Assembly (NCBI GenBank): GCA_963675235.2
Contig: CAXXFU010000009.1
Location: 116,478-180,477, forward strand
Origin: JAHJQZ01 sp963675235
GTDB lineage: Bacteria; Pseudomonadota; Alphaproteobacteria; Rhizobiales; Devosiaceae
Length of the DNA: 64,000 nt
Reading direction: 5' to 3'
Positions 43,923-52,826 of this stretch are shown piece by piece. The notes under the pieces were generated by a model that saw only the letters and a list, made by a program, of their open reading frames with translations, was not told the DNA's origin and searched no databases. The stretch's first letter is position 1; every line of letters begins with the position of its first letter. The translations under genes and the position numbers were made by a program.

Positions 43923-44199
43923 CCAGGTCATGGCCTTCGTCTGGCCCGGGTCGATCGAGCGCGTCCGAAGCTTGCCCGGATGACTGCCTTGGTCGCGCCG
44001 CCGCCGGGCAGTGTCGAAATTGCGGAATCTGCCGATTTGCCAACAGAAATGCGGAGCTGCATGGAACAAACCATGCACGGCGAAAACCGAAGCATCGCCC
44101 ATCGAGCGGAATTTCCTGCATAAAAACAGGGATTACGGGGAAAGGCTGCGTTTCTTAACGTCTCATTAAACTTGTCTCTTGTCCTACCGGATTTCTCTC

Positions 44200-44247
44200 T
44201 GGACGTGAACAAAAAAAGAACATAGAAAGGAAGAACGAAAGCGGAAC
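44200..44247 (+). promoter_or_regulatory. Tandem LexA (SOS) boxes and promoter upstream of the 32-aa gene
   Basis: Two perfect GAAC-N7-GAAC boxes, the alphaproteobacterial LexA consensus: 44207-44221 (spacer of seven As) and 44233-44247 (spacer GAAAGCG). TGGACG (44200-44205) and TAGAAA (44223-44228), 17 bp apart, could be -35/-10 with the first box in the spacer. LexA bound here should repress the micro-gene and perhaps dnaE. Confidence 0.75.
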
Positions 44248-44257
44248 GGAGGCGAAG

Positions 44258-44356
44258 ATGATTGCGTTTATCAGGGAAGGTATTGCGTTTGCGGCTCTGG
44301 CGACGTTCAGCGTTTCGGCGCTCGTTTGGTTCGACTTTCTGACGCGCCTGGGCTGA
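44258..44356 (+). CDS. 32-aa SOS-associated single-span membrane peptide
   Basis: Peptide starting MIAFIREG, with a hydrophobic span of about residues 9-28 (IAFAALATFSVSALVWFDFL), ending TRLG. The ribosome-binding site CGGAGG (44247-44252) is ideally spaced, 5 nt before the ATG. Two LexA boxes lie just upstream and dnaE starts 77 bp downstream. Size, topology and SOS control match SidA, the 29-aa division inhibitor of Caulobacter that acts on late divisome proteins; sequence homology was not tested. Confidence 0.65.
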   Translation: MIAFIREGIAFAALATFSVSALVWFDFLTRLG

Positions 44357-44433
44357 GGATAACTCTTTGGAGCCGCGTCGCCGGCTTGGCCGGCGCACGT
44401 CCGGGTGTCACAACAGCACGGAAAGGATTCGCC

Positions 44434-47400
44434 ATGCCCGGTCCAGGCTTTGTCCATTTGCATGTCCATTCCGCCTATTCGCTGCTTGAAGGGGCGCTGC
44501 CGCTCGGCAAGCTGCTGTCGCTGGCGGCGGGCGACGACCAGCCGGCGCTCGGCATTGCCGACACGGCCAATCTGTTCGGCGCACTCGAATTCTCGGAAAA
44601 GGCGGCGGGCAAAGGTATCCAGCCGCTGATCGGTGTCGAGATGCCGATCGATTTCGGCGACAGCGACGAACGTGCCCGTGACCGCCTGGGCGGCAAATCG
44701 AGCATCGTGCTGATGCCGATGAACGCCGAGGGCTTTTCCAATCTCTCGCGCATCGTCAGCCATGCCTATCTCGAAGGCGAAGGGGGCAGGGCCGTCGCGC
44801 CGCTCAGCTGGCTCGTCGATGGCGATATCGACGGGTTGATCTGCCTCAGCGGTGGACCCGAGGGTGCCATCGATCCGTCTTTTGCCAATGGCCAGGAAGG
44901 CCAGGCGCTCAAGCGCCTGGAAACGCTCGCTTCGCTGTTCGGCGACGGCTTCTATGTCGAACTGCAACGGCACGGGCGCGCCGGCGAAGCCGCCGTCGAG
45001 GCCGAACTGATCGAATTCGCCTATCGCCGCGGCCTGCCACTGGTCGCGACCAACGAGCCGTTCTTCCCGAAGCGTTCCGATTTTGAGGCGCACGACGCGC
45101 TGCTCGCCATCGCCAGCGGTTCGGTGATTGCCCAGTCGGACCGGCGCAAGCTGACGGCCGAGCACCATTTCAAGCCGCGCGCCGAAATGATGAAGCTGTT
45201 CGAGGACCTTCCCGAGGCGCTGGACAACACCGTCGAGATCGCGCGGCGCGTGCATTTCCGGCCGCTTACACATGGCCCGATCCTGCCGACCTTTGCCGCT
45301 TCGCCGGATCAGACCCATGAAGAGGCCGAACAGGCCGAAGGCGAGGAACTGGCACGCCAGGCGCGCGAGGGGTTGCGGGCACGGCTCGCGAACAACCCGC
45401 TGGCGCCCGGGCGGACGGCGAAGGATTACGAGGACCGGCTCGAATTCGAGATCAAGGTCATCCGGGACATGAAGTTTCCCGGCTATTTCCTCATCGTCTC
45501 GGACTTCATCAAATGGGCCAAGGCCCACGACATCCCGGTCGGGCCGGGGCGCGGTTCCGGCGCCGGTTCGGTTGTCGCCTGGTCGCTGACCATCACCGAC
45601 CTCGATCCGCTGCGCTACAATCTGCTGTTCGAACGCTTCCTCAATCCGGAACGTGTGTCGATGCCCGACTTCGACATCGACTTCTGCCAGGACCGGCGCG
45701 AGGAGGTGATCCACTACGTCCAGGACAAGTATGGGCGCGACCAGGTCGCCCAGATCATCACCTTCGGAACCTTGCAGGCCCGCGCCGCGCTGCGCGATGT
45801 CGGACGTGTGCTGCAGATGCCCTATGGCCAGGTCGACCGTATCTGCAAGCTGGTCCCGGCCAATCCGGCCAATCCGGTGACCATTGCCGAGGCGATCAAC
45901 GGCGAGCCCAAGCTTCAGGCCATGCGCGACGAAGACGAGACCGTCGCGGAACTGTTGCAGATCGGACAGAACCTCGAAGGGCTTTACCGCCACACCTCGA
46001 CCCACGCCGCCGGCATCGTCATCGGCGACCGCGCACTCGAGAAGCTGGTTCCGCTGTACAAGGATCCGCGCTCCGACATGCCGGTGTCGCAGTATTCGCA
46101 GAAATGGTCGGAAGCGGCGGGGCTGGTCAAGTTCGACTTCCTCGGCCTGAAGACGCTGACGGTCATCGACAAGGCCGTGGCCATGATCCGAGAAACACAC
46201 GATCCGGATTTCGCCATCGCCAGCATACCGATCGATGACAAGCTGACCTACGAGCTCTACCAGCGAGCCGACACGGCCGGAGTGTTCCAGGTGGAATCGA
46301 TGGGCATGCGACGCGTGCTGCTCGACCTCAAGCCCGACGTCTTCGAGGACATCATCGCCATCGTGGCGCTCTACCGTCCGGGCCCGATGGACAACATCCC
46401 GACCTTCTGCAACCGCAAGCACGGCAAGGAAAGCACCTCGGTCGCCCATGACCTGATGGAGCCGATCCTCAGGGAGACCTACGGCATCATCGTCTACCAG
46501 GAACAGGTGATGCAGATCGCCCAGGTGCTCTCGGGCTATTCGCTCGGCGAGGCCGACGTGCTCAGGCGCGCCATGGGCAAGAAGATCAAGTCGGAGATGG
46601 ACAAGCAGAAATCGCGTTTCGTCGACGGCGCGGTGAAGAACAACATCGGCAAGGGGCTGGCCGATCAGGTCTTCGAGCTTCTGGCCAAGTTCGCCAATTA
46701 CGGCTTCAACAAGTCGCACGCCGCCGCCTATGCGCTCGTCAGCTACCAGACGGCCTATCTCAAGGCGCATTACCCGCACGAGTTCCTCGCCGCGACAATG
46801 ACGCTCGACATGGGCAATACCGACAAGCTCAGCGAATTCAAGCGCGAGGCCGACCGGCTGAAGATCGAGGTCATGCCACCCTCGATCAACGATTCCGAGG
46901 TGTCCTTCGCCGTCAAGGACGAGAAGATCTTTTATTCCCTGTGCGCCGTGAAAGGCGTCGGCAAGCATGTCGCCGAGCACATCGTCGAAATGCGTGGTGA
47001 CACTCTTTTCACCGACTTCGCCGATTTCGCCACGCGGATAGATCCCAAGATCGTCAACCGGCGTTCGCTCGAGACGCTGGTCAATGCCGGCGCCTTCGAT
47101 TGCCTCGAACAGAGCCGCGAAAAGGTCTTTGCCCTCGTTGACGCCATTCTTGGCACGGCGCAGCGCACCCGCGCCAATTCCAATGACGGCATTGTCGATA
47201 TGTTCTCGTCCGAAAAGCCTGAGGCGATCCCGGTGCCGGACCATGTCACGCTCTGGCCGCTGGCCGAACGGCTCGAACGCGAGTTTTCCGCCATCGGCTT
47301 TCATCTGAGCGGCCACCCGCTCGACGAGTTTTCCGAACTGTTCGAGCGGCTGCGGGTGCAGCGCTGGATCGATTTCGAACGCGCCGTGCGCGAGGGTGGC

Positions 47401-47883
47401 GTCGGGGCAGGGCGCCTTGCCGGCACCGTGGCCTCGCGCGTCGACCGGCGGACGCGGCGCGGGGCGCCGATGGCGATCGTCACCCTCAGCGATCCGAGCG
47501 GCAGTTTCGAGTGCCTGGTGTTTTCCGAACAGATCGCCCAGTTTGGAGAGCATCTGGAAACCGGAAAGTCGATCATTCTCGAGGTTGAGGCGGATGCGCG
47601 GCCGGACGGGGTCGGCTTGCGGCTCATCGGCACCCGGCCATTGGCCGAGGCGGCGGAAAAGCTCGAAAGGCGACTGACGGTGTTCGTCGGCAGTGAGGAG
47701 AGCCTGCCCCCGATCAAGGCGCAACTGCGCCCTGGGGGCGAAGGCAAGGTCAGCCTTGTCGTCATCCGCGAACAGGGTGCGCGGGAGTTCGAGATCGAGC
47801 TTCAGGGCAATTATCGCCTGACCACCGATGTCGCCGGCGCCATTCGGGCCAGCGCCGGGGTCATCGACGCGCGTCTGCAATAA
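44434..47883 (+). CDS. dnaE: DNA polymerase III subunit alpha
   Basis: 1149-aa replicative polymerase. The N-terminal PHP domain begins FVHLHVHSAYS; catalytic aspartates lie in MPDFDIDF (about residues 410-417), with GPGRGSGAGS before them and an OB-fold toward the end. Start ATG 44434, chosen for GGAAAGGA upstream and for the family-typical N-terminus. It could be co-transcribed with the SOS-boxed micro-gene. This is the DnaE1 replicative type by length. Confidence 0.95.
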   Translation: MPGPGFVHLHVHSAYSLLEGALPLGKLLSLAAGDDQPALGIADTANLFGALEFSEKAAGKGIQPLIGVEMPIDFGDSDERARDRLGGKSSIVLMPMNAEGFSNLSRIVSHAYLEGEGGRAVAPLSWLVDGDIDGLICLSGGPEGAIDPSFANGQEGQALKRLETLASLFGDGFYVELQRHGRAGEAAVEAELIEFAYRRGLPLVATNEPFFPKRSDFEAHDALLAIASGSVIAQSDRRKLTAEHHFKPRAEMMKLFEDLPEALDNTVEIARRVHFRPLTHGPILPTFAASPDQTHEEAEQAEGEELARQAREGLRARLANNPLAPGRTAKDYEDRLEFEIKVIRDMKFPGYFLIVSDFIKWAKAHDIPVGPGRGSGAGSVVAWSLTITDLDPLRYNLLFERFLNPERVSMPDFDIDFCQDRREEVIHYVQDKYGRDQVAQIITFGTLQARAALRDVGRVLQMPYGQVDRICKLVPANPANPVTIAEAINGEPKLQAMRDEDETVAELLQIGQNLEGLYRHTSTHAAGIVIGDRALEKLVPLYKDPRSDMPVSQYSQKWSEAAGLVKFDFLGLKTLTVIDKAVAMIRETHDPDFAIASIPIDDKLTYELYQRADTAGVFQVESMGMRRVLLDLKPDVFEDIIAIVALYRPGPMDNIPTFCNRKHGKESTSVAHDLMEPILRETYGIIVYQEQVMQIAQVLSGYSLGEADVLRRAMGKKIKSEMDKQKSRFVDGAVKNNIGKGLADQVFELLAKFANYGFNKSHAAAYALVSYQTAYLKAHYPHEFLAATMTLDMGNTDKLSEFKREADRLKIEVMPPSINDSEVSFAVKDEKIFYSLCAVKGVGKHVAEHIVEMRGDTLFTDFADFATRIDPKIVNRRSLETLVNAGAFDCLEQSREKVFALVDAILGTAQRTRANSNDGIVDMFSSEKPEAIPVPDHVTLWPLAERLEREFSAIGFHLSGHPLDEFSELFERLRVQRWIDFERAVREGGVGAGRLAGTVASRVDRRTRRGAPMAIVTLSDPSGSFECLVFSEQIAQFGEHLETGKSIILEVEADARPDGVGLRLIGTRPLAEAAEKLERRLTVFVGSEESLPPIKAQLRPGGEGKVSLVVIREQGAREFEIELQGNYRLTTDVAGAIRASAGVIDARLQ

Positions 47884-48065
47884 TCGGAGTGCTGCCAGGA
47901 AAAGTGCGCGGCGGTTTTCCGGTTCGGCAGCACGAGCACCAAGGAAATTCGGAGTGCTGCCAGGAAAAGTGCGCTGCGGTTTTCCGGTTCGGCAGCACGA
48001 CCGCTAAGGATATTCGGAGTGCTGCCAGGAAAAGTGCGCGGCGGTTTTCCGGTTCGGCAGCACGA
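47884..48065. repeat. Three tandem 65-bp hairpin repeats
   Basis: Three 52-bp cores at 47884-47935, 47949-48000 and 48014-48065, period exactly 65 bp, separated by 13-bp spacers. They differ at one core position (T for G in copy 2). Each core folds: GTGCTGCC pairs with GGCAGCAC, and GGAAAA pairs with TTTTCC inside. The array begins one base after the dnaE stop. Probably an intergenic repeat family; possible roles are termination or mRNA 3' protection. Confidence 0.9.
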
Positions 48066-48106
48066 CCACAAGAAAAGCGCCTGCAGCCCCTGCGACCCGC
48101 GGCTCG

Positions 48107-48135
48107 CTTGCCTTCCCTTGCGCTTTCGTCTATAG
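48107..48135 (+). promoter_or_regulatory. rpsB promoter
   Basis: CTTGCC (48107-48112), 17 bp, CTATAG (48130-48135): a near match to the rhizobial housekeeping consensus CTTGAC-N17-CTATAT. Transcription would start near 48142, giving a leader of about 125 nt. Confidence 0.75.
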
Positions 48136-48204
48136 GGCGCGCGTCCGCACGTGATGCGGATCAATTCACACGCAGGCGCGGCCAGATCCAGATGGACCTG
48201 TCCA

Positions 48205-48260
48205 ACCGGTGGGGGGGAAACCCCCGCAGATCGCCTGTGGAGGCATAACCGGTAAAGGAG
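48205..48260 (+). promoter_or_regulatory. Structured rpsB leader (candidate S2 autoregulatory element)
   Basis: ACCGGT at 48205-48210 can pair with ACCGGT at 48248-48253, enclosing two hairpins: GGGGG-AAA-CCCCC (48213-48225) and GCCT-GTGG-AGGC (48233-48244). The three-way junction lies just before the ribosome-binding site AAGGAG (48255-48260), so protein S2 binding could block initiation. The fold is deduced by eye. Confidence 0.5.
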
Positions 48261-48269
48261 CCTGCAATA

Positions 48270-49103
48270 ATGGCATTGCCCGAATTTTCGATGCGTCAGC
48301 TGCTTGAGGCTGGCATTCACTTTGGCCACCAGAAGCACCGCTGGAATCCGAAGATGGAGAAGTTCATCTTTGGCGTTCGCAATGACATCCACATCATCGA
48401 CCTGTCGCTGACCGTGCCGATGCTGCAGCGCGCGCTGCAGCTGGTGTCCGACACCGTCGCCGATGGCGGTCGCGTGCTCTTCGTCGGCACCAAGCGTCAG
48501 GCGGCCCCGGTCGTTGCCGAAGCGGCCAAGTCCTGCGCCCAGTACTATGTCAACTCGCGCTGGCTCGGCGGCATGCTGACCAACTGGCAGACGATTTCCA
48601 AGTCGATCGCCCGGCTGCGTGAACTCGAGGCTCTCGAGGCAGAAGGCATGCAGGGCCTGACCAAGAAGGAACGGCTCAACCTTTCCCGCGAGATGGAGCG
48701 CCTCGAGCGCGATCTCGGCGGCATCAAGGACATGGGCAACCTGCCGAGCCTCTTGTTCGTCATCGACACCAACAAGGAATCGATCGCCATCAAGGAAGCG
48801 CGCCGTCTCGGCATTCCGGTGGTCGCCGTTGTCGACTCCAATTGCGATCCGGACGAGATCGATTTCGCCATCCCCGGCAATGACGACGCCTCGCGTGCCA
48901 TCGAGCTCTACTGCTCGCTGATCTCGCGTGCCGCCATCGACGGCATTTCCCGGTCCTCCAGCGCCGCCGGCATGGATCTCGGCGCCGCCGCCGAAGTGAT
49001 CGAGGAACCGGTGCTGGAAGAAGCCCCGGTTGAAGAGGCCGCGCCGGTCGAGGAAGCTGCGGCAGCTCCGGAAGCGGCTGAAGAGACCGTCAAGGAATCG
49101 TAA
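48270..49103 (+). CDS. rpsB: 30S ribosomal protein S2
   Basis: 277 aa. The N-terminus MALPEFSMRQLLEAGIHFGHQ and the segments RWLGGMLTNWQT and GIPVVAVVDSNCDPDEIDF are typical. A Glu/Ala/Pro-rich acidic tail of about 35 residues extends it beyond the 241 aa of E. coli. Ribosome-binding site AAGGAG is 9 nt upstream. Its promoter and structured leader are listed separately. Confidence 0.97.
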   Translation: MALPEFSMRQLLEAGIHFGHQKHRWNPKMEKFIFGVRNDIHIIDLSLTVPMLQRALQLVSDTVADGGRVLFVGTKRQAAPVVAEAAKSCAQYYVNSRWLGGMLTNWQTISKSIARLRELEALEAEGMQGLTKKERLNLSREMERLERDLGGIKDMGNLPSLLFVIDTNKESIAIKEARRLGIPVVAVVDSNCDPDEIDFAIPGNDDASRAIELYCSLISRAAIDGISRSSSAAGMDLGAAAEVIEEPVLEEAPVEEAAPVEEAAAAPEAAEETVKES

Positions 49104-49144
49104 TACCGACCCGTCAAAAGGTTGGCTGATACCAGGGGCATCTG

Positions 49145-49172
49145 CGCGGGAGCCGTTTCGGTGGTTCCCGCG
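49145..49172 (+). promoter_or_regulatory. Hairpin between rpsB and tsf
   Basis: CGCGGGA and TCCCGCG (7-bp stem, 14-nt loop) in the 156-bp gap. No T-run. It could tune tsf relative to rpsB expression. Confidence 0.3.
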
Positions 49173-49259
49173 ACCAAGGTGCCAGCACATTGAACGGAGC
49201 CCGCGTTCCCCTCTTGCGAGCCGAACGCGCTCCCGACCGCAAACACGAGGAAATTCGAC

Positions 49260-50192
49260 ATGGCTATTACCGCTGGGCAGGTCAAGGAACTGCGCGAAGC
49301 GACCGGCGTCGGCATGATGGACTGCAAGAAGGCCTTGCAGGAGACCGATGGCGACATGGAAGCCGCCGTGGACTGGCTGAGAAGCCGTGGCCTGGCCAAG
49401 GCCGCCAAGAAGGCCGGCCGCGTCGCCGCCGAAGGGCTGGTCGGTGTCGCCAGCGCCGGCAACAAGGCCGCCGTCATCGAACTCAATTCGGAAACCGACT
49501 TCGTTTCCCGCAACGAAGAGTTCCAGGCTCTTGCGCGCACCATCTCCGAGATCGCGCTCAAGACCGACGGTTCGACCGAAGCGGTCAAGGCTGCCGATTA
49601 CCCCGGCACCGGCCGCACCGTCGAAGGTGAGGTCACCGAAGCCATCGCCAAGATCGGCGAGAACATGGGCCTGCGCCGCTCGGCCGTGCTCGAAGTCGAC
49701 GAAGGCGTTGTCGGCACCTATGTGCACGCGGCCATCGTTCCGAACCTTGGCAAGATCGGCATTCTGGTCGGACTGAAGTCGTCCGGCGACACCGAAAAGC
49801 TCGAGGCCCTCGGCCGTCAGCTGGCCATGCACGTGGCTGCCGCCGTCCCGAGCCCGCTGGCCGTGACCATCGACGAGCTGCCGCAGGATGTCGTCGAGCA
49901 TGAACGCGCCATCTTCAAGGAACAGGCGATCCAGTCCGGCAAGCCGGCCGAAATCGCCGAGAAGATGGTCGAAGGCCGCATGCGCAAGTACTACGAGGAG
50001 GTCACCCTCCTCGCCCAGCTCTTCGTCATCGACGGCGAAACCAAGATCTCCGACGTTCTCAAGAACGCCGAGAAGGATGTCGGCGCGCCGATCACCATCA
50101 CCGGCTTCGAGCGCTTCGTGCTCGGTGAAGGCGTTGCGAAGAAGGAAGAAGACTTCGCGGCCGAGGTCGCAGCGACAGCCGGCACGAAATAG
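49260..50192 (+). CDS. tsf: Elongation factor Ts
   Basis: 310-aa nucleotide-exchange factor for EF-Tu. The N-terminal UBA-like part reads VKELREATGVGMMDCKKAL; the core signature is ELNSETDFVSRNEEF. A perfect terminator follows at 50199. Confidence 0.97.
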   Translation: MAITAGQVKELREATGVGMMDCKKALQETDGDMEAAVDWLRSRGLAKAAKKAGRVAAEGLVGVASAGNKAAVIELNSETDFVSRNEEFQALARTISEIALKTDGSTEAVKAADYPGTGRTVEGEVTEAIAKIGENMGLRRSAVLEVDEGVVGTYVHAAIVPNLGKIGILVGLKSSGDTEKLEALGRQLAMHVAAAVPSPLAVTIDELPQDVVEHERAIFKEQAIQSGKPAEIAEKMVEGRMRKYYEEVTLLAQLFVIDGETKISDVLKNAEKDVGAPITITGFERFVLGEGVAKKEEDFAAEVAATAGTK

Positions 50193-50198
50193 CAATCG

Positions 50199-50227
50199 AA
50201 CGGCCGCCCATCGGGCGGCCGTTTCTT
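50199..50227 (+). terminator. Rho-independent terminator after tsf
   Basis: AACGGCCGCCC-ATC-GGGCGGCCGTT, an 11-bp stem followed by TCTTT. Ends the rpsB-tsf transcript and separates it from pyrH. Confidence 0.92.
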
Positions 50228-50363
50228 TATGGCGGGAGCGGTTTGCCGCACCCTGCCGGTCTTTGGTGCGCGCTAGGCTTGCCGGAGGCCGGACACCAAC
50301 AACAATGGCGGGAACGCGGGCGCCATGGCGGCAGCCCGGTTCATTTCAGGGGCGAGTGAGGCA

Positions 50364-51077
50364 ATGGCGGCGTCTTCGTACAAACGGGTGCTTCTCAAGG
50401 TTTCCGGCGAAGCATTGGCTGGCGAACAGGCTTTCGGCATCGAAAGCAAATTTCTCGACGAGGTCGCCGGGCAGGTGGTCGAGCTGGCCAAGACCGGTGT
50501 TGAGATCGCCGTCGTCATCGGCGGCGGCAACATCTTCCGCGGCATGGCGGTTGCAGCTTCGGGCAGCGACAGGGTCATCGGCGACCAGATGGGCATGCTC
50601 GCCACCGTCATCAACGCCCTGGCGCTCGGCGACGCCATCCGGCGCCTGGGCGGGAAGTCGCATGTTTTTTCCAATGTCTCGATGCCGACTATCGCCGAGA
50701 CCTTCACCCAGCGCGCCGGCATAGCCGCGCTCGAGGATGGCGCCGTCGTCATCTGTGCCGGTGGCACGGGCAGCCCGTTCTTCACCACCGACACCGCCGC
50801 GGCGCTGAAGGCGGTCGAACTCAAGTGCGACGTCCTGCTGAAGGGCACCAAGGTCGACGGCGTCTACGATTCCGACCCGGCTACCAACCCGAATGCCACC
50901 AGGTTCGAAGCGATCAGCCATGAAGAAGTGATCGCGCGCAATCTCAGAGTCATGGATACTGCCGCCTTTGCCCTTGCGCGCGACAACAGGTTGCCAATAA
51001 TCGTCTATGCGCTACATGCGGAACAGGGACTGAGCGGCGTCCTCGCGGGGACGGCGCCTGGTACACGGGTCGGCTGA
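50364..51077 (+). CDS. pyrH: Uridylate kinase
   Basis: 237-aa UMP kinase (UMP to UDP) of the amino-acid kinase fold. YKRVLLKVSGEAL, IGGGNIFRG and DVLLKGTKVDGVYDSDP are characteristic. The ATG at 50364 is preferred over the in-frame ATG at 50325 because MAASSYKRVLLK matches the usual N-terminus. Confidence 0.95.
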   Translation: MAASSYKRVLLKVSGEALAGEQAFGIESKFLDEVAGQVVELAKTGVEIAVVIGGGNIFRGMAVAASGSDRVIGDQMGMLATVINALALGDAIRRLGGKSHVFSNVSMPTIAETFTQRAGIAALEDGAVVICAGGTGSPFFTTDTAAALKAVELKCDVLLKGTKVDGVYDSDPATNPNATRFEAISHEEVIARNLRVMDTAAFALARDNRLPIIVYALHAEQGLSGVLAGTAPGTRVG

Positions 51078-51136
51078 CACCGATCGACCGGCATATGCCG
51101 GTGCCCTGTCCGGGTTAATGGGGAAAGGAAAACACC

Positions 51137-51697
51137 ATGGCTGCCGAATTCTCGCTCGATGACATCAAGAGCCGGATGAAGAAATCGGTTCACGCGCTCG
51201 ACGAAGAGTTCGCCGGACTGCGCACCGGACGGGCCAGTCCCAGCCTTCTGGAGCCCATTCAGGTTGATGCCTATGGCTCGAAGATGCCGGTCAACCAGCT
51301 GGCCACCGTCTCGGTGCCCGAGCCGCGCATGCTGAGCGTGCAGGTCTGGGACCAGGGCCTGGCCCATGCCGTCGACAAGGCCATCCGCGATTCCGGGCTC
51401 GGTCTCAATCCGATTGCCGAAGGCGCGGTGATCCGCGTGCCGATTCCGGAGCTCAACGAGGAGCGCCGCCGCGAGCTGACCAAGGTCGCCCACAACTATG
51501 CCGAGCAGGCGAGGGTGGCGGTGCGCCATATCCGTCGCGACGGTATGGAGACGCTGAAAAAGCTCGAAAAGGACGGCGAGATGAGCCAGGACGAGTCGCA
51601 CGGACATCATGAAGAGGTCCAGAAGGCGACCGACGCCGCCGTGGCCGAGATCGATGCGCGCCTGGCCACCAAGGAACAGGAAATCATGCAGGTCTAG
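51137..51697 (+). CDS. frr: Ribosome recycling factor
   Basis: 186 aa. It splits post-termination ribosomes with EF-G. LRTGRASPSLLEPIQVDAYG and the helical C-terminal region HIRRDGMETLKKLEKDGE are typical. The ribosome-binding site GGGGAAAGGAAA precedes the ATG. Confidence 0.96.
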   Translation: MAAEFSLDDIKSRMKKSVHALDEEFAGLRTGRASPSLLEPIQVDAYGSKMPVNQLATVSVPEPRMLSVQVWDQGLAHAVDKAIRDSGLGLNPIAEGAVIRVPIPELNEERRRELTKVAHNYAEQARVAVRHIRRDGMETLKKLEKDGEMSQDESHGHHEEVQKATDAAVAEIDARLATKEQEIMQV

Positions 51698-51814
51698 GCC
51701 TCGTTGCGTTCTGGCCGGGTTGAGGCGATCCGCATGGTCTGCAAGGTCCACGTCTTCAGCCGGGCGGTCGATCATCATCGACGGCCCGGCCGGACTGGCT
51801 CGATATGAGCAGGG

Positions 51815-51911
51815 CTTGACGTCCGCCTGTCTTTGACCTTGTTGAAACCAATCATCGGCTAGCATCGGCGCTTGTTCCTGGCGGGGCCGACAGGATTCTG
51901 CAAGGCCCCGC
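51815..51911 (+). promoter_or_regulatory. Possible uppS promoter and leader hairpin
   Basis: In the 373-bp gap 51698-52070, CTTGAC (51815-51820) fits a -35, but the expected -10 position reads CTTGTT, a poor match. A hairpin GCGGGGCC (51881-51888) with GGCCCCGC (51904-51911) follows. No gene is seen in the gap. Confidence 0.3.
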
Positions 51912-52070
51912 AGTTGCATGAACGGCTGACCTGCGATCTGTTGGCGCAGGTGATATGCCGGGTTTCGGACATGATCGTGTGCGAACACCGCAAACGATCC
52001 TCCTCCGGCCACGCGTCCGGAGGTGCGGGTGAGTGGGCCTTGTGCCGACAGGGCAAGACGTGGAGGTGCG

Positions 52071-52826
52071 ATGACCAGCGAGTCGACGGCGATCAAGGCT
52101 GCAGCCGGGGACGAGGCATTGCGCATTCCCCGTCATCTCGCCGTCACCATGGATGGCAACGGCCGCTGGGCCAAGGCGCGTGGCAAGCCGCGTACCGACG
52201 GTCATGCCGAGGGCATCAATGCACTCCGGCGCCTGGTCGAGTATTGCATCTCCTACGGCGTAGAATATCTGACCATCTTCTCGTTCAGCTCGGAAAACTG
52301 GTCGCGGCCGGAAAGCGAAGTGAGTTTCCTGTTCTCGCTGATGGCGCGCTTCGTCGAATCCGATCTCAAGAAGCTGATCGCCAACAATGTTCGCGTGCGC
52401 TTTCTGGGATCGCGCCAGCGGCTCGATCAGAGCGTTGTGAAACTGATGGACGACGTCGAGGCGCGCTCCGCGCAGTGCAGCGGGCTCAATCTCGAGGTCG
52501 CCTTCAACTACGGCGGCAGGCTCGACATCGTCGATGCGGCGCGGGCATTGGCGCAGAAGGTCGCCGCCGGCGAACTCAGGCCGGACGAGATTGACGAGGC
52601 CGTGTTTTCCAAGGCGCTGACGACAGCGGGCGTGCCTGATCCGGATGTCGTGCTGCGCACAAGCGGCGAAATGCGTCTGTCCAATTTCCTTTTGTGGCAA
52701 TCGGCCTATTCCGAACTGGTATTCATCGATACGCTCTGGCCTGATTTCGACGAGGCGGCATTCCGCGCCATGGCGGCCGAATACAGCCGGCGCGACCGAC
52801 GCTTTGGTGGTTTGGGGACGACATGA
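52071..52826 (+). CDS. uppS: Undecaprenyl diphosphate synthase
   Basis: 251-aa cis-prenyltransferase making the C55 lipid carrier for peptidoglycan and LPS. The catalytic Asp is residue 28 in MDGNGRWAK, followed by SSENWSRP and the C-terminal RTSGEMRLSNFLLWQ. Start ATG 52071 with GGAGG upstream. Overlaps cdsA by 4 bp. Confidence 0.95.
   Translation: MTSESTAIKAAAGDEALRIPRHLAVTMDGNGRWAKARGKPRTDGHAEGINALRRLVEYCISYGVEYLTIFSFSSENWSRPESEVSFLFSLMARFVESDLKKLIANNVRVRFLGSRQRLDQSVVKLMDDVEARSAQCSGLNLEVAFNYGGRLDIVDAARALAQKVAAGELRPDEIDEAVFSKALTTAGVPDPDVVLRTSGEMRLSNFLLWQSAYSELVFIDTLWPDFDEAAFRAMAAEYSRRDRRFGGLGTT

Noticed and set aside
43875..44123. 82-codon rightward ORF after lolD
   Set aside because: Starts inside lolD, has no ribosome-binding site and crosses the palindrome at the lolD stop; composition is random-like.
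44200..44247. GAAC-N7-GAAC boxes arising by chance in an A-rich stretch
   Set aside because: Kept as real because two exact eight-base matches at the required spacing lie within 41 bp directly before a good ribosome-binding site.
44155..47880. 1241-codon leftward open frame opposite dnaE
   Set aside because: Exact shadow of dnaE; the sense frame carries the PHP and polymerase motifs.
47884..48065. Possible CRISPR array
   Set aside because: Three 52-bp repeats with 13-bp near-similar spacers; CRISPR repeats are shorter than this and spacers longer and unrelated, and no cas gene is present.
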